From positions 1 through 49,794 of the forward strand of contig JAHZKD010000089.1 of assembly GCA_022600605.1 (NCBI GenBank): 49,794 nucleotides of DNA, read 5' to 3'. The DNA is from Actinomycetes bacterium (GTDB lineage: Bacteria > Actinomycetota > Actinomycetes > Mycobacteriales > Mycobacteriaceae). The translations under genes and the position numbers were made by a program. Below are positions 9,537 to 19,847 of this stretch, piece by piece. Numbering within the stretch: the first letter of the stretch is position 1; every line of letters begins with the position of its first letter. A model generated the notes under the pieces. The model made no database searches and had not been told where the DNA came from. It saw only the letters and a program-made list of their open reading frames with translations.

Positions 9537-11475
9537 CACAGGATTCCACGGCTCGCTGCTCACCCGAATTCAGAACCGCCTCCCAGCGCTGCTTGCTCGT
9601 TAGCCCCGGCAGTGCATCGCGGTACACCCTGCGCATCCGGTTGAAACTGCGGGCCAATAGAACGTGCTGCCGCAACGACGTTCGCAACAGCTCGAACATC
9701 TTCGCCCGGTCGCGCTGCCGGTAGACCACGCCCCGACCGTCCGCTGTTGTCACGGTGACACCGTCTACCTGAGAGAGCAGAAACCAGCGGGCGTCCTGGG
9801 TGGCGACGTTGAGTTCGGGCCGCCGATGATGGGCGGCATCGTGCGCAGTCAATTGATGCGCCACACCGCGAAGCAGCCGAAACACGATGGCGGGCTTCGC
9901 CGTCGGGATCTTCACGGCCCGGCGGCTCTTCCCTGAAGGCGGCGGCAGCGCAGTAGCCGCCGGCAGCACCACGGCATCCGGAAAGTTCTCGCGCATTGCC
10001 CGTACATCCGGTAGAGCGGACTCCAGAATGGAGAAGATGCGATCCGGACCGGCGAGGAAGTCTGCCATTGCCTTGTTCTGGATCGCTACTGTCGAATATT
10101 CAAGGCATAGTAGGTGTTTCAGTGTTGCTTTGATCGAGGATCGCACCAGCCCCGCAGTGCTGCCATCCCAGTGCAGAGCGGCCACTACTAATCGGTTGCG
10201 CAGGTGAAAGTAAGCCTGCCAATCGATCGCATCGTCCTTGTCGCTCCACGCCATGTGCCAGATCGCAACACCGGGAAGTGTCACTGTGCGGTAGCCGTGC
10301 TCAGCCGCACGTAACCCGTAGTCGGCGTCGTCCCACTTGATGAACAGCGGCAACGGCTGGCCCAACTCCTCGGCGACCTGCCGCGGAATCATGCACATCC
10401 ACCACCCGTTGTAGTCAACATCGATCCGGCGGTGCAGCTTCTTGCTGCGGCTCTTTTCGCCAACCAGGGGATATTTGGCGAAGTCATGGTCGTACTCGGT
10501 GTGGGGCGCGTTGGTCCACATGAAGTTCGCTTGATCGACGACCTCGCCCATCACATGTAAATGCGACGGCTCCTGCAAGTTCAACATCTGCCCGCCGACC
10601 AACGTCGGCGTCTTGGCAAACCTGTTCATCGCCAACGCCCGAAGCACCGAATCCGGCTCGATCCGGATGTCATCGTCCATGAACAGGATCTGCTCGCAAT
10701 CGGTGTTCTTCAACGCCTCGTACATCACCCTGCTGTAGCCACCGGATCCGCCGAGGTTGGGTTGATCGTGTATCGAGAGCCGGTCGCCCAGCGCGGCTGC
10801 TGCCGCGGCGAATCCCGGGTGGTCCATGGCCTTCTTAGTTCCCTGGTCTGGGACGATTACTGCACTGATCACCCTGTCCACCAAAGGATCTGATGTTAAT
10901 GCGGCCAGTGCGTTGACAGCATCGGACGGCCGATTGAACGTCGGAATGCCTACGGCGACATTGGCCCTGCCAGGGGCCGGCGACGATGCGTACCAGCCGG
11001 CGCTGCGTAGCGTGACCGCGGTGTCGGTGGTGATATCGAACCAGATCCAGCCGCCGTCCTCGAACGGGTCAAGCTCGATCTCAAACTCCACCACCGCGGA
11101 GTCTCCCTCATCGCTGGAGAATGCGTCTCCGCTGACGGTGATGCGGGCGCCGGTGGCCTTGGTGCGGTAGACGTCCACCCGGCCGCACCCAGTCACCTCT
11201 ACCTGCAGCACCACCGATCGAAGTGTCGACCAGCGGCGCCAGTAACTTGCAGGGAACGCGTTGAAGTACGTAGCGAAAGACACCTCGGACTCGGCGCCGA
11301 TCTCGAGTTCGGTGCGTGTCGGCGGATGGGCGCGCCGAGAGTTGGTGTCCGACTCTTCGATGTAGAGCTTCCGGACGTCGAGCGGCTCGCCGGGACGCGG
11401 CAAGATGACGCGGGCCAACAGGCTGACTGCCCGTGACTGTCCGGCGTCGAGCGCACCGGACGGGATGTCACTCAT
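9529..11475 (-). CDS. glfT2: Galactofuranosyltransferase GlfT2
   Basis: Processive galactan polymerase that adds alternating beta-1,5 and beta-1,6 galactofuranose from UDP-Galf on the cytoplasmic face. The 648-residue chain (637 in M. tuberculosis, from memory) has an N-terminal beta-barrel-like domain, then a GT-A domain with NVAVGIPTFNRPSD, the metal-binding DDD at residues 267-269 (LFMDDDIRIEPD), the base-containing FIKWDDADYG, and IWHMAWSDKDDAIDW. The C-terminal helical domain ends at about 640. ATG at 11475 lies 24 bases after glf, so the UDP-Galf mutase and the polymerase are co-expressed. Confidence 0.97.
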   Translation of the reverse strand: MSDIPSGALDAGQSRAVSLLARVILPRPGEPLDVRKLYIEESDTNSRRAHPPTRTELEIGAESEVSFATYFNAFPASYWRRWSTLRSVVLQVEVTGCGRVDVYRTKATGARITVSGDAFSSDEGDSAVVEFEIELDPFEDGGWIWFDITTDTAVTLRSAGWYASSPAPGRANVAVGIPTFNRPSDAVNALAALTSDPLVDRVISAVIVPDQGTKKAMDHPGFAAAAAALGDRLSIHDQPNLGGSGGYSRVMYEALKNTDCEQILFMDDDIRIEPDSVLRALAMNRFAKTPTLVGGQMLNLQEPSHLHVMGEVVDQANFMWTNAPHTEYDHDFAKYPLVGEKSRSKKLHRRIDVDYNGWWMCMIPRQVAEELGQPLPLFIKWDDADYGLRAAEHGYRTVTLPGVAIWHMAWSDKDDAIDWQAYFHLRNRLVVAALHWDGSTAGLVRSSIKATLKHLLCLEYSTVAIQNKAMADFLAGPDRIFSILESALPDVRAMRENFPDAVVLPAATALPPPSGKSRRAVKIPTAKPAIVFRLLRGVAHQLTAHDAAHHRRPELNVATQDARWFLLSQVDGVTVTTADGRGVVYRQRDRAKMFELLRTSLRQHVLLARSFNRMRRVYRDALPGLTSKQRWEAVLNSGEQRAVESCDG

Positions 11476-11499
11476 GGTCCACTACCTTCATTTGCGGGT

Positions 11500-12831
<1,332 letters not shown>

Positions 12832-12941
12832 TCACATACGTACCATCGACTGCGAGCGAAGAACCACGCACTGCTAGCCGCATTAGGTAGCCGATTATCA
12901 ACGTCGCCCATTTTCTACGTCCATGCATTGAGGAGATTTCC

Positions 12942-13871
12942 GTGCCGAACCGACGCCGACGCCGGCTCTCGACAGCCTTGAGCGCAGCCGCCGCTCTGGC
13001 AGTCGCGGGCCCAGTGGCACTTGTTGCCGTTGCCGAACTGTCCGCGGCACCCGAGAGCGAACCGCAACACCGGGAGTTCGTGCAGGCCACCAGCATCCTC
13101 GATCTACCGGGGGAGATAATGTCGGCCCTCTCACAGGGTCTGTCGCAGTTCGGCATCAACCTGCCGCCGATGCCGACGGGCTCGCTGACCGGTTCCGAGA
13201 CGACGGCGCCGAGCCTGGCAATGCCAGGGCTCACCACAGCGCCATCACTGACCGACCCCGGCCTGGCCAATCCAGCGCTCACCAACCCTGCGCTGACCAG
13301 TCCAACCGGAGCGCTGCCGACCCTGACAACTCCTGCCCTGCCGTCAGTGACGACACCGTCGCTGACCACTCCCGGGCTCACCGTGCCGGGTGTGAGCACG
13401 CCGGGCCTGACCACACCATCGGTGACCACACCATCGGTGACCACTCCCGGGCTCACCGTGCCGAGTCTGACCACACCGGGTCTGACCACATCGCCCACGC
13501 TGGGGGCGGCCCCGCTCTCCACTGCTGGCCTGCCCATCGGCGGCGAGATCCCGATATCCGCACCGATCGGCCTGGATCCCGCCCTGGGGGGGTACCCGAT
13601 CCTCGGCGATCCATCGTTGGCCGCCCCGGCTTCAGCCAGCGGTGGCCTGCTCGGCGATCTGAGCGCCGCCGCCAATCAGCTGGGCGCCGGCGAAGTCATC
13701 GACCTGCTCAAGGGCCTCATCATGCCGGCAATCATGCAGGCGACCAACCCGGCCGAGGCCGCGCCCCTCGCAGCCGCATCCGCCGAGGTTGCGACGGCTG
13801 CTGGTGAGGTTGGCGCGGCTGAAGCCCCGCTCGGAGCAGCTGAAGCGGCGCCCGCCGAGGCCGGTGAGTAA
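12942..13871 (+). CDS. erp: Exported repetitive protein Erp (PirG)
   Basis: Secreted or surface-attached mycobacterial virulence and growth-related protein. GTG at 12942 has a perfect AGGAG site (12931-12935). The Arg-rich N-terminus MPNRRRRRLS precedes a hydrophobic signal segment (about residues 10-32). A conserved N-domain (ILDLPGEIMSALSQGLSQFG) follows, then a central region at about residues 88-190 built of degenerate five-residue PGLTT/PSVTT repeats, and a conserved C-domain (PIGLDPALGGYPILGDPSL, then EVIDLLKGLIMPAIMQATN) with an Ala/Glu-rich tail. The central repeat is the part that varies most between species. Confidence 0.95.
   Translation: MPNRRRRRLSTALSAAAALAVAGPVALVAVAELSAAPESEPQHREFVQATSILDLPGEIMSALSQGLSQFGINLPPMPTGSLTGSETTAPSLAMPGLTTAPSLTDPGLANPALTNPALTSPTGALPTLTTPALPSVTTPSLTTPGLTVPGVSTPGLTTPSVTTPSVTTPGLTVPSLTTPGLTTSPTLGAAPLSTAGLPIGGEIPISAPIGLDPALGGYPILGDPSLAAPASASGGLLGDLSAAANQLGAGEVIDLLKGLIMPAIMQATNPAEAAPLAAASAEVATAAGEVGAAEAPLGAAEAAPAEAGE
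13365..13463 (+). repeat. Tandem repeats inside erp central domain
   Basis: Coding repeats for PGLTTPSVTTP-like units. Two identical 24-base blocks lie at 13365-13388 and 13440-13463, and ACCACACCATCGGTG is perfectly duplicated at 13410-13424 and 13425-13439. Such near-identical copies inside an otherwise degenerate array point to recent slippage or recombination. Confidence 0.8.
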
Positions 13872-13901
13872 ACCCCGCATCCCCAATTAGTCCTGCCCCT
13901 G

Positions 13902-13942
13902 AACGGCACCGCAGAAGCATGAGCATGCTCTGCGGTGCCGTT
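13902..13942 (+). terminator. Hairpin terminator after erp
   Basis: AACGGCACCGCAGAAGCAT (13902-13920) pairs with ATGCTCTGCGGTGCCGTT (13925-13942) with one bulged base and the loop GAGC. It lies 30 bases past the erp stop. No U tract follows, which is usual for this genus. Confidence 0.8.
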
Positions 13943-13993
13943 GCAGATGCCGGCAGTCCCGTTTTACCAGCGAAACAGCCGTGTCGAAACACC

Positions 13994-14019
13994 CGTAACA
14001 TCTGACGCATACGTAACAT
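13994..14019 (+). promoter_or_regulatory. Direct repeat CGTAACAT upstream of the amidase gene
   Basis: CGTAACAT occurs at 13994-14001 and 14012-14019, 18 bases apart, ending just before the start codon at 14026. A same-strand pair of GTAAC words resembles operator layouts of OmpR-type regulators such as MtrA, but this is only an inference. Confidence 0.4.
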
Positions 14020-14025
14020 TAGCCC

Positions 14026-15660
14026 GTGCTGTATCGCCGTCCCGCTTCGTTGATCCTGTTTGCCGCACTGGTGGCAACAGTCGTCCTGCCCTGGGCGCTC
14101 ACCGACGTGCCCGGCGATGACCGCCGGCCAAGCGCCGAACGCCCCCAGATAGTTCACCAGCAGCTGGCCGAGCTGCCTGGCGGCGAGACGATCCGGGAGA
14201 TCCACCAGGACACCCCGTTCTCGATGGTCGCGCTGACCTCCCGGGACCTCACCGACACCACCGCCCGAGTGCGCGCCAAGAAGAACGACGGATCCTGGGG
14301 CCCCTGGTATGAAGCCGAGCAACTCGAGGGTGTCGGCCCTGACCAGCCGGGACGGGGTGGCCTGCGAGGTACCACTCCTGTTTTTGTGGGACGCACCACC
14401 ACCGTGCAGATCGCCGTGACCCGCCCCGCCGATGCACCGACCACCAATCCGGCCGAAACAGAACCTGCCCCCGCAGACGACGACAGGCCGGCGTTGGGCT
14501 ATGTGCCCGCCAATGTCGAGCAGCCGTTCGGGCAGAACATCACCGCCGTACTGATCAGCCCGCCGGAGGCCCCAGCGGACTTGCTGCCGTTGCCAAACGC
14601 TGCTCTCCCCCCCGGGCAACCACCGCACATCATCAACCGCGCCCAGTGGGGCGCAGACGAAGGACTGCGTTGCGGCGCCCCCCGCTACGACAACAAGATT
14701 CAGGCCGGCGTCGTGCACCACACCGCCGGCAGCAACGAGTACGCGCCCGGAGACTCGGCGGGGATAGTCAGGTCAATCTACGAGTACCACACCCTCACAC
14801 TCGGCTGGTGCGACATCGCCTACAACGCCATGGTCGACAAATACGGGCAGGTCTTCGAGGGCCGCGCCGGCGGCATGACCCGACCGGTTGAAGGCGCACA
14901 CACCGGCGGCTTCAACAACAGCACCTGGGGTGCGGCCATGCTCGGAAACTTCGACGCGGTTCCACCTACCCCGATCCAGTTACGCACCACGGCAAGACTT
15001 CTCGGCTGGGTGCTGGGCCAAGCGGGAGTGGACCCCCTTGGCGCGGTCGTCCTGCCCTCCGAAGGCGGCTCGTTCACCAAATTCCCGTTCGGGTCTTCGC
15101 CCACACTCCCGACCATCTTCACCCATCGCGATGTCGGCAATACCGAATGCCCGGGCAATGCCGCCTACGCCTTGATGGGCCAGATCCGCGAAACCGCCGC
15201 GCGATTCAACGACCCGCCAGGAGCCGAGCAACTGGCTGAATTGCTGCGCGGCGGTGCGATCTTCGCGAAATGGGAATCGTTGGGCGGCATGAACAGCTAC
15301 CTGGGCAGGCCCACCTCGCCCGAAGCCGCCGGGGAGGGCTCGGCGCGCTATGCCACCTTCGAACGGGGCGCGATCTACTGGTCTCCGGAGAGCGGAGCCC
15401 AACCCGTCACCGGCGAGCTCTACAAAGCGTGGGGCTCGCTCGGCTTCGAGCGGGGCGCGCTGGGTCTACCGACTAGCTCCGAGATCCCCGAGCCACTCTG
15501 GATCGTGCAGAACTTTCAGCACGGCACCCTGAACTTCGAGTACGGAAACGGCACCGTGACTCGCGTGATCGACGGCGTCCCGGTCGAATTGCCTCCAACA
15601 GCACCCGACCTCGCCCCGATCCAGCTCGAACGCTTTACCCCGCCGATCAACCCGATCTGA
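14026..15660 (+). CDS. N-acetylmuramoyl-L-alanine amidase with LGFP repeats (Rv3811 type)
   Basis: Exported peptidoglycan hydrolase of 544 residues. After a signal/anchor segment at about residues 8-26 comes a beta-rich linker, then a PGRP/amidase_2 domain (about 205-395). Zinc ligands can be read as His in GVVHHTAGS (about 230), His in THRDVGNTECPG (about 367) and the Cys eight residues later. Trp/Tyr-rich substrate segments (EYHTLTLGWCDIAYN, GMTRPVEGAHTGG) are intact. The C-terminal part (about 400-500) holds LGFP cell-wall-binding repeats (LGGMNSYLGRPTSPE, LGFERGALGLPTSSE). Starts with GTG. It should cut the amide bond between muramic acid and the stem peptide. Confidence 0.93.
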   Translation: MLYRRPASLILFAALVATVVLPWALTDVPGDDRRPSAERPQIVHQQLAELPGGETIREIHQDTPFSMVALTSRDLTDTTARVRAKKNDGSWGPWYEAEQLEGVGPDQPGRGGLRGTTPVFVGRTTTVQIAVTRPADAPTTNPAETEPAPADDDRPALGYVPANVEQPFGQNITAVLISPPEAPADLLPLPNAALPPGQPPHIINRAQWGADEGLRCGAPRYDNKIQAGVVHHTAGSNEYAPGDSAGIVRSIYEYHTLTLGWCDIAYNAMVDKYGQVFEGRAGGMTRPVEGAHTGGFNNSTWGAAMLGNFDAVPPTPIQLRTTARLLGWVLGQAGVDPLGAVVLPSEGGSFTKFPFGSSPTLPTIFTHRDVGNTECPGNAAYALMGQIRETAARFNDPPGAEQLAELLRGGAIFAKWESLGGMNSYLGRPTSPEAAGEGSARYATFERGAIYWSPESGAQPVTGELYKAWGSLGFERGALGLPTSSEIPEPLWIVQNFQHGTLNFEYGNGTVTRVIDGVPVELPPTAPDLAPIQLERFTPPINPI

Positions 15661-15665
15661 CCGAT

Positions 15666-16505
15666 TCAGGGCCACCAGCGCTCGAGTACTTGGGCCACAC
15701 CGTCCTGCATGTTGGTCGCCGTAACCTCATCCGCGGCGGCAATCGCGTCGGGGTGGGCATTGCCCATCGCCACACCCAGACCGGCCCATCCCAGCATCGG
15801 GACATCGTTGGGCATGTCGCCGAACGCGACAACGTCTGCGGCGCTGAGCCCCTGCGTCCGGGCGATCTGCTCGACACCGGTAGCCTTGCTGACCCCCAGC
15901 GGCATGATCTCCACCAGTCCGTTGTTGGTCGAGTAGGTGATGTCCCCGTTGAGCCCGACGTGCTTGGACAGCTCAGCGACCATGTCCGCGCTGTTAGCTC
16001 CCGCCTTGCGGATCAGTAGCTTGACCGCGGGCGCGCTGAGCAAGTCCTCAATAGACACCTCGGTGTTGTCGGGATTGAGCCACGCGTGCTCATATCCTGG
16101 CGAGCTGACGAACTGGGGAGTAGCTGTGTCGTGAGCGCCGCGGCCCACCCGCTCAACAGCCAGACCCGCGCCGGGGATCACCCGGGTGGCTACCTCGGCC
16201 AGGTCGCCGAGAGTATCTGCCGAAAGGGTGCTGGCCGAGACGATGCGATCCGCGGCCGAATCGTAGATCACAGCACCGTTGGCGCACACCGCCATTGGGG
16301 CAAACCCCAACTGGTCGATGATCGGGCGGATCCAGCGCGGGGGACGTCCGGTTGCAAGCACGAACTGTGCACCGGCGTCGACGAGTGCCCGCGCGGCGAC
16401 CCGGTTCCGCGAGCTGACGTTCTCGTCCTCGTCGAGGAGGGTGCCGTCTACATCGGTGGCAATCAAGGCCGGCTTCTGGCTATCGCTCCCCCCAGATGAC
16501 GTCAT
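15666..16505 (-). CDS. HAD-superfamily (Cof-type) phosphatase (Rv3813c type)
   Basis: A 279-residue HAD hydrolase of the Cof class (IIB). Motif I is ATDVDGTLLD with the nucleophile Asp18 and acid Asp20. Motif II is VLATGRPPR, and motif IV is FGDMPNDVPMLG at about 228-239. The central cap carries the conserved KLLIRKAGA region. Such enzymes remove phosphate from small sugars or cofactors in the cytoplasm; the substrate cannot be told. The ATG overlaps the stop of the upstream acyltransferase gene as ATGA. It ends five bases from the convergent amidase gene. Confidence 0.9.
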   Translation of the reverse strand: MTSSGGSDSQKPALIATDVDGTLLDEDENVSSRNRVAARALVDAGAQFVLATGRPPRWIRPIIDQLGFAPMAVCANGAVIYDSAADRIVSASTLSADTLGDLAEVATRVIPGAGLAVERVGRGAHDTATPQFVSSPGYEHAWLNPDNTEVSIEDLLSAPAVKLLIRKAGANSADMVAELSKHVGLNGDITYSTNNGLVEIMPLGVSKATGVEQIARTQGLSAADVVAFGDMPNDVPMLGWAGLGVAMGNAHPDAIAAADEVTATNMQDGVAQVLERWWP

Positions 16506-17248
16506 GCGCGATCGATCCGCCGGCGGGCTCGCTGCGCCAATTCCGCCTCATCGAGGCGCTTAGCCTCAGCCGGCGTCGGTGCGGCACCGCCCAGACGTTG
16601 CGGCACCCAGAACTGCCCCGCCGGGCGCGGATAGCTGGCCTGCACGCCGTGGAGCAATTCGGTCATCTCCAATCGCAGAGCGGAGAGGTGTTCGGCGGCG
16701 GTGCCGTTCGGTGCGATGCTCTCACCGATCGCCACGGTGATAGGCGTTTTGTTGTACCCCAGCGATCTTGGATGACCCTTCGTCCATAGACGTTGCGCTC
16801 CCCACACAATCAGCGGAACTATCGGTACCTGCGCCTCCAGCGCCATCCGCACCGCACCGGACTTGAACTCCTTGAGTTCGAAGCTCCGGCTAATGGTCGC
16901 TTCCGGATACACGCCGACCAGCTCACCACGGCGCAACGAATCCACACCGGCGGCGTAAGCTGCCGCGCCGGCTTGTCGATCCACGGTAATGGTGCCGGTG
17001 TGACGGATGAGCCAACCGACCGGCTTCACCTCGCTCATCTCCGCCTTGATCATGAAACGCATGCGACGCCCGCGGCGGTTGGCGGCCAGTGCCGCCGGCA
17101 GGAAGTCTACGTAGCTGGTGTGGTTGATCGCGACGACAGCGCCGCCGGCGGCCGGGATACGTTCGTTTCCCTGATAGGTGATTTGCGCCCCCGTGGCTCG
17201 AGCCGCCAGTTTCGCCGTGATTTCGAGCGTACGGAAAACCGGTTCCAT
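16502..17248 (-). CDS. 1-acyl-glycerol-phosphate acyltransferase-like protein (Rv3814c type)
   Basis: PlsC-family acyltransferase of 248 residues. The catalytic HX4D box is NHTSYVD (His43, Asp48) and the phosphate-binding motif is VYPEATISRSFELKEFKSGA. A third block, VPIVPLIVWGAQRLWTKG, is also kept. ATG at 17248 gives the same MEPV start as its paralogue upstream. The longer frame to 17593 only reads back into that paralogue. It should acylate lysophosphatidate or a related lipid at the inner membrane. M. tuberculosis has three such genes in a row here; this window has two. Confidence 0.9.
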   Translation of the reverse strand: MEPVFRTLEITAKLAARATGAQITYQGNERIPAAGGAVVAINHTSYVDFLPAALAANRRGRRMRFMIKAEMSEVKPVGWLIRHTGTITVDRQAGAAAYAAGVDSLRRGELVGVYPEATISRSFELKEFKSGAVRMALEAQVPIVPLIVWGAQRLWTKGHPRSLGYNKTPITVAIGESIAPNGTAAEHLSALRLEMTELLHGVQASYPRPAGQFWVPQRLGGAAPTPAEAKRLDEAELAQRARRRIDRA

Positions 17249-17253
17249 ATGGC

Positions 17254-18042
17254 TTACCCCGGCGCCTCGGCAGATCCGTTGTCCAGCTTGGGCGCCGCGG
17301 TGCGGCGGGCAGCCTTGACGGCCGCTTCGTCGGCATCCATCCGATTGGCCTCGGCCAGTGTCGGGGCGCCGCCACCCAGGCGGTGCGGCACCCAGAACTC
17401 GCCGACAGGATGCTCTCCGTAGCTGTCCTGCACCTGTTCGAGCAGGTGCTGCATGCGCGAGTGCAGCAGCGCGGTCAGTTCGGTCGGGGGCAGCGTCGGC
17501 TCGATGGGCGTGCCGACCGCGATCGAGATAGGGACTTTGGGACGCCACAGTTTCTTGGGATGTCCTTTGGTCCAGATGCGCTGCGCGCCCCACACGATGT
17601 GCGGCACGATCGGGACACCGGCAGCGATCGCCATCCGAGCCGCACCCGACTTGAACTGCTTGATTTCAAAACTGCGACTGATCGTGGCCTCGGGATAGAC
17701 ACCGACGAACTCGCCGTCCTTCAGCTCCTGGCAGGCCTGTTCGAAGGATCCCGCTCCGCTGTTTCTGTCCACCTCGATGTGCCGCATACCGCGCATCAGC
17801 GGGCCGGTTACCTTGTGGTCGAAGACCTCTTTCTTCGCCATGAACCGCACTTTGCGGCCGAGGTGCTGTCGATAGGCGGGCAGTCCGGCGAACGTGAAGT
17901 CAAAATAACTGGTGTGGTTGATGGCGATCACCGCCCCGCCCGTGCGCGGCAAGTTCTCGACGCCGGTGATGGTGAACTTGAGGCCCTGTACCCGCCAGGC
18001 AAGCCGGGCGAGCTGGATGGCTGTGCCATATACCGGTTCCAC
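17254..18042 (-). CDS. 1-acyl-glycerol-phosphate acyltransferase-like protein (Rv3815c/Rv3816c type)
   Basis: Second PlsC-family acyltransferase, 262 residues from GTG at 18042 (MEPVYGTAIQLARLAW). It has NHTSYFD (His43, Asp48), VYPEATISRSFEIKQFKSGA and VPIVPHIVWGAQRIWTKGHPKKL. It is closely similar along its length to the gene that follows five bases later, so the pair arose by tandem duplication. The C-terminal tail (GGGAPTLAEANRMDADEAAVKAARR) is charged and cytoplasmic. Acyl acceptor unknown. Upstream lies a decayed phosphotransferase fragment, so no further gene of this group is present. Confidence 0.9.
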   Translation of the reverse strand: MEPVYGTAIQLARLAWRVQGLKFTITGVENLPRTGGAVIAINHTSYFDFTFAGLPAYRQHLGRKVRFMAKKEVFDHKVTGPLMRGMRHIEVDRNSGAGSFEQACQELKDGEFVGVYPEATISRSFEIKQFKSGAARMAIAAGVPIVPHIVWGAQRIWTKGHPKKLWRPKVPISIAVGTPIEPTLPPTELTALLHSRMQHLLEQVQDSYGEHPVGEFWVPHRLGGGAPTLAEANRMDADEAAVKAARRTAAPKLDNGSAEAPG

Positions 18043-18129
18043 AGCTGCCAGCGTAGTGCGCGCAACGATCCGTATACAGACAGTTAGGAAGGTAGTGAGC
18101 GCTCCGACCCCGCTGGCGAGTGCGTCCGA

Positions 18130-18258
18130 GCATGTCCGCGGGTCTACCCCAGGGACTGGCAGCTGGCACTGCTGGATGCCTACGGGGTGACGCCGGACCG
18201 CGAACGCATCGCCTCCTACCGGGCTCGCTGCAACGACGGGCCCGTCGCGCCCCGCTAA
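18130..18258 (+). pseudogene. C-terminal remnant of an aminoglycoside phosphotransferase-like gene
   Basis: In the plus-strand frame from 18145 the 37 codons read YPRDWQLALLDAYGVTPD, then RERIASYRARC, and end at TAA 18256-18258. This is typical of the last 30-40 residues of the APH kinase family (substrate-loop Trp, LLDAYGVTPDxERI). No start or kinase core is found upstream, because the acyltransferase gene occupies that DNA. M. tuberculosis has an intact phosphotransferase gene (Rv3817) at this exact spot, so this is a deletion remnant. It is only recognisable from sequence and context. Confidence 0.7.
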
Positions 18259-18296
18259 GCTGAACGACGAACGCGTAGTCAGCAGAAAGGACATCT

Positions 18297-19847
18297 GTGC
18301 AGGTCACTAGCATTGGGCACGCGGGTTTCCGCATCGATACCGAGTCCGGAAGCATCTTGTGCGACCCATGGGTCAACCCGGCGTACTTCGCCTCGTGGTT
18401 CCCATACCCCGACAACAGCACGCTGGACTGGCCAGCCCTCGGTGACGTGGATTATCTCTACGTCTCCCACCTGCACAAGGACCACTTCGACCCGCAGAAC
18501 CTGCGTGAACACGTCAATAAGGACGCCGTCGTTCTGCTGCCGGACTTCCCCGTGCCCGACCTGCAGCGTGAGCTCCAGAAACTGGGATTTCACCGGTTCT
18601 TCGAAACGACCGACTCCGTCAAGCACCGGGTAAGCGGCCCCAAGGGCGACCTGGACGTGATGATCATCTCGCTGCGCGCGCCTGCCGACGGCCCGATCGG
18701 CGACTCAGGCCTGGTGGTATCCGATGGCGTCACCACCCTGTTCAACATGAACGATTCGCGTCCGGTTGATCTTGACGCCCTCAAAACCGACTTCGGTCAG
18801 ATCGACGTACACATGCTGCAGTTCTCCGGGGCGATCTGGTTTCCGATGGTCTACGACATGCCCGTCCGAGCCAAGAAGGCGTTCGGGACCCAGAAACGCC
18901 AGCGTGGGATGGATCGCTGCCGGGAGTACATCGCGCAGGTCGGCGCAACCTGGGTAATCCCATCAGCTGGCCCGCCCTGCTTTCTCGACGCCGAGCTTCG
19001 CGACCTCAACGACGACCACGGCGATCCGGGCAACATCTTCCCCGACCAGGTGGTCTTCCTGGACCAGCTGCAGACGCATGGCCATGACGGCGGTCTCTTG
19101 ATGATCCCGGGATCGTCCGCTGATTTCGCCGGTTCACAACTGAATTCGCTCACCCACCCGCTCCCGGACGACGACGTGCATTCGATCTTCACCTCCGGCA
19201 AGGCCGACTACATCGACCAGTACGCCCGTCGGATGGCACCGGTGCTGGCGGCCGAGAAGTCCGGTTGGGCACCCGCAAGCGGGGAACCGTTGCTGGAGCC
19301 GTTGCGCGAGCTGTTCGAACCGATCATGGCGGCCAGCGATCAGATATGCGACGGCGTCGGTTACCCTGTCGAGATACGCATGGGACCTGAGACCGTCGTG
19401 CTGGACTTTCCGAAACGTACTGTGCGTGAAGTAATTCCGGATGAGACCTTCCGCTACGGTTTTGCGATCGCACCCGAGTTGGTCCGGACGGTCCTACGTG
19501 ACCAGGAACCCGATTGGGTGAACACGGTTTTCCTGTCCACACGATTCAAGGCCTGGCGCGTCGGCGGCTACAACGAGTACCTGTACACGTTCTTCAAGTG
19601 CCTAACCGACGAGCGGATCGCTTATGCTGACGGCTGGTTCGCCGAGACACACGATGATTGCGCATCAATCACGTTGGACGGCTGGGAAATTCAGCGACGC
19701 TGTCCACATCTGAAGGCCGATCTATCGAAGTTCGGCCTGGTCGAGGGAACAACGCTGACGTGCAACCTCCATGGGTGGCAATGGAATCTGCAGAATGGTA
19801 AGTGTCTGACTACAAAAGGTCACCAACTACGGTCGGCGAAACTATGA
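18297..19847 (+). CDS. Metallo-beta-lactamase fold protein with C-terminal Rieske domain (Rv3818 type)
   Basis: A 516-residue two-domain protein. The N-terminal MBL-fold domain has HLHKDH (His58, His60, Asp62, His63) for two metals. The C-terminal Rieske [2Fe-2S] domain has CPH (Cys469, His471) and CNLHGW (Cys489, His492). The layout resembles CMP-N-acetylneuraminate hydroxylase-like proteins, so it may be an iron-sulfur oxygenase or an electron-transfer hydrolase; the substrate is unknown. GTG at 18297 with AAAGGA upstream. The stop overlaps the next start as ATGA. Confidence 0.92.
   Translation: MQVTSIGHAGFRIDTESGSILCDPWVNPAYFASWFPYPDNSTLDWPALGDVDYLYVSHLHKDHFDPQNLREHVNKDAVVLLPDFPVPDLQRELQKLGFHRFFETTDSVKHRVSGPKGDLDVMIISLRAPADGPIGDSGLVVSDGVTTLFNMNDSRPVDLDALKTDFGQIDVHMLQFSGAIWFPMVYDMPVRAKKAFGTQKRQRGMDRCREYIAQVGATWVIPSAGPPCFLDAELRDLNDDHGDPGNIFPDQVVFLDQLQTHGHDGGLLMIPGSSADFAGSQLNSLTHPLPDDDVHSIFTSGKADYIDQYARRMAPVLAAEKSGWAPASGEPLLEPLRELFEPIMAASDQICDGVGYPVEIRMGPETVVLDFPKRTVREVIPDETFRYGFAIAPELVRTVLRDQEPDWVNTVFLSTRFKAWRVGGYNEYLYTFFKCLTDERIAYADGWFAETHDDCASITLDGWEIQRRCPHLKADLSKFGLVEGTTLTCNLHGWQWNLQNGKCLTTKGHQLRSAKL

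Noticed and set aside
13732..14721. 329-residue minus-strand frame opposite erp and the amidase gene
   Set aside because: It has no family resemblance and overlaps two well-supported genes and a terminator.
17249..17593. 363-residue version of the Rv3814c-type acyltransferase
   Set aside because: The extra N-terminus is read out of frame from the upstream paralogue; the MEPV start at 17248 is shared by both copies.
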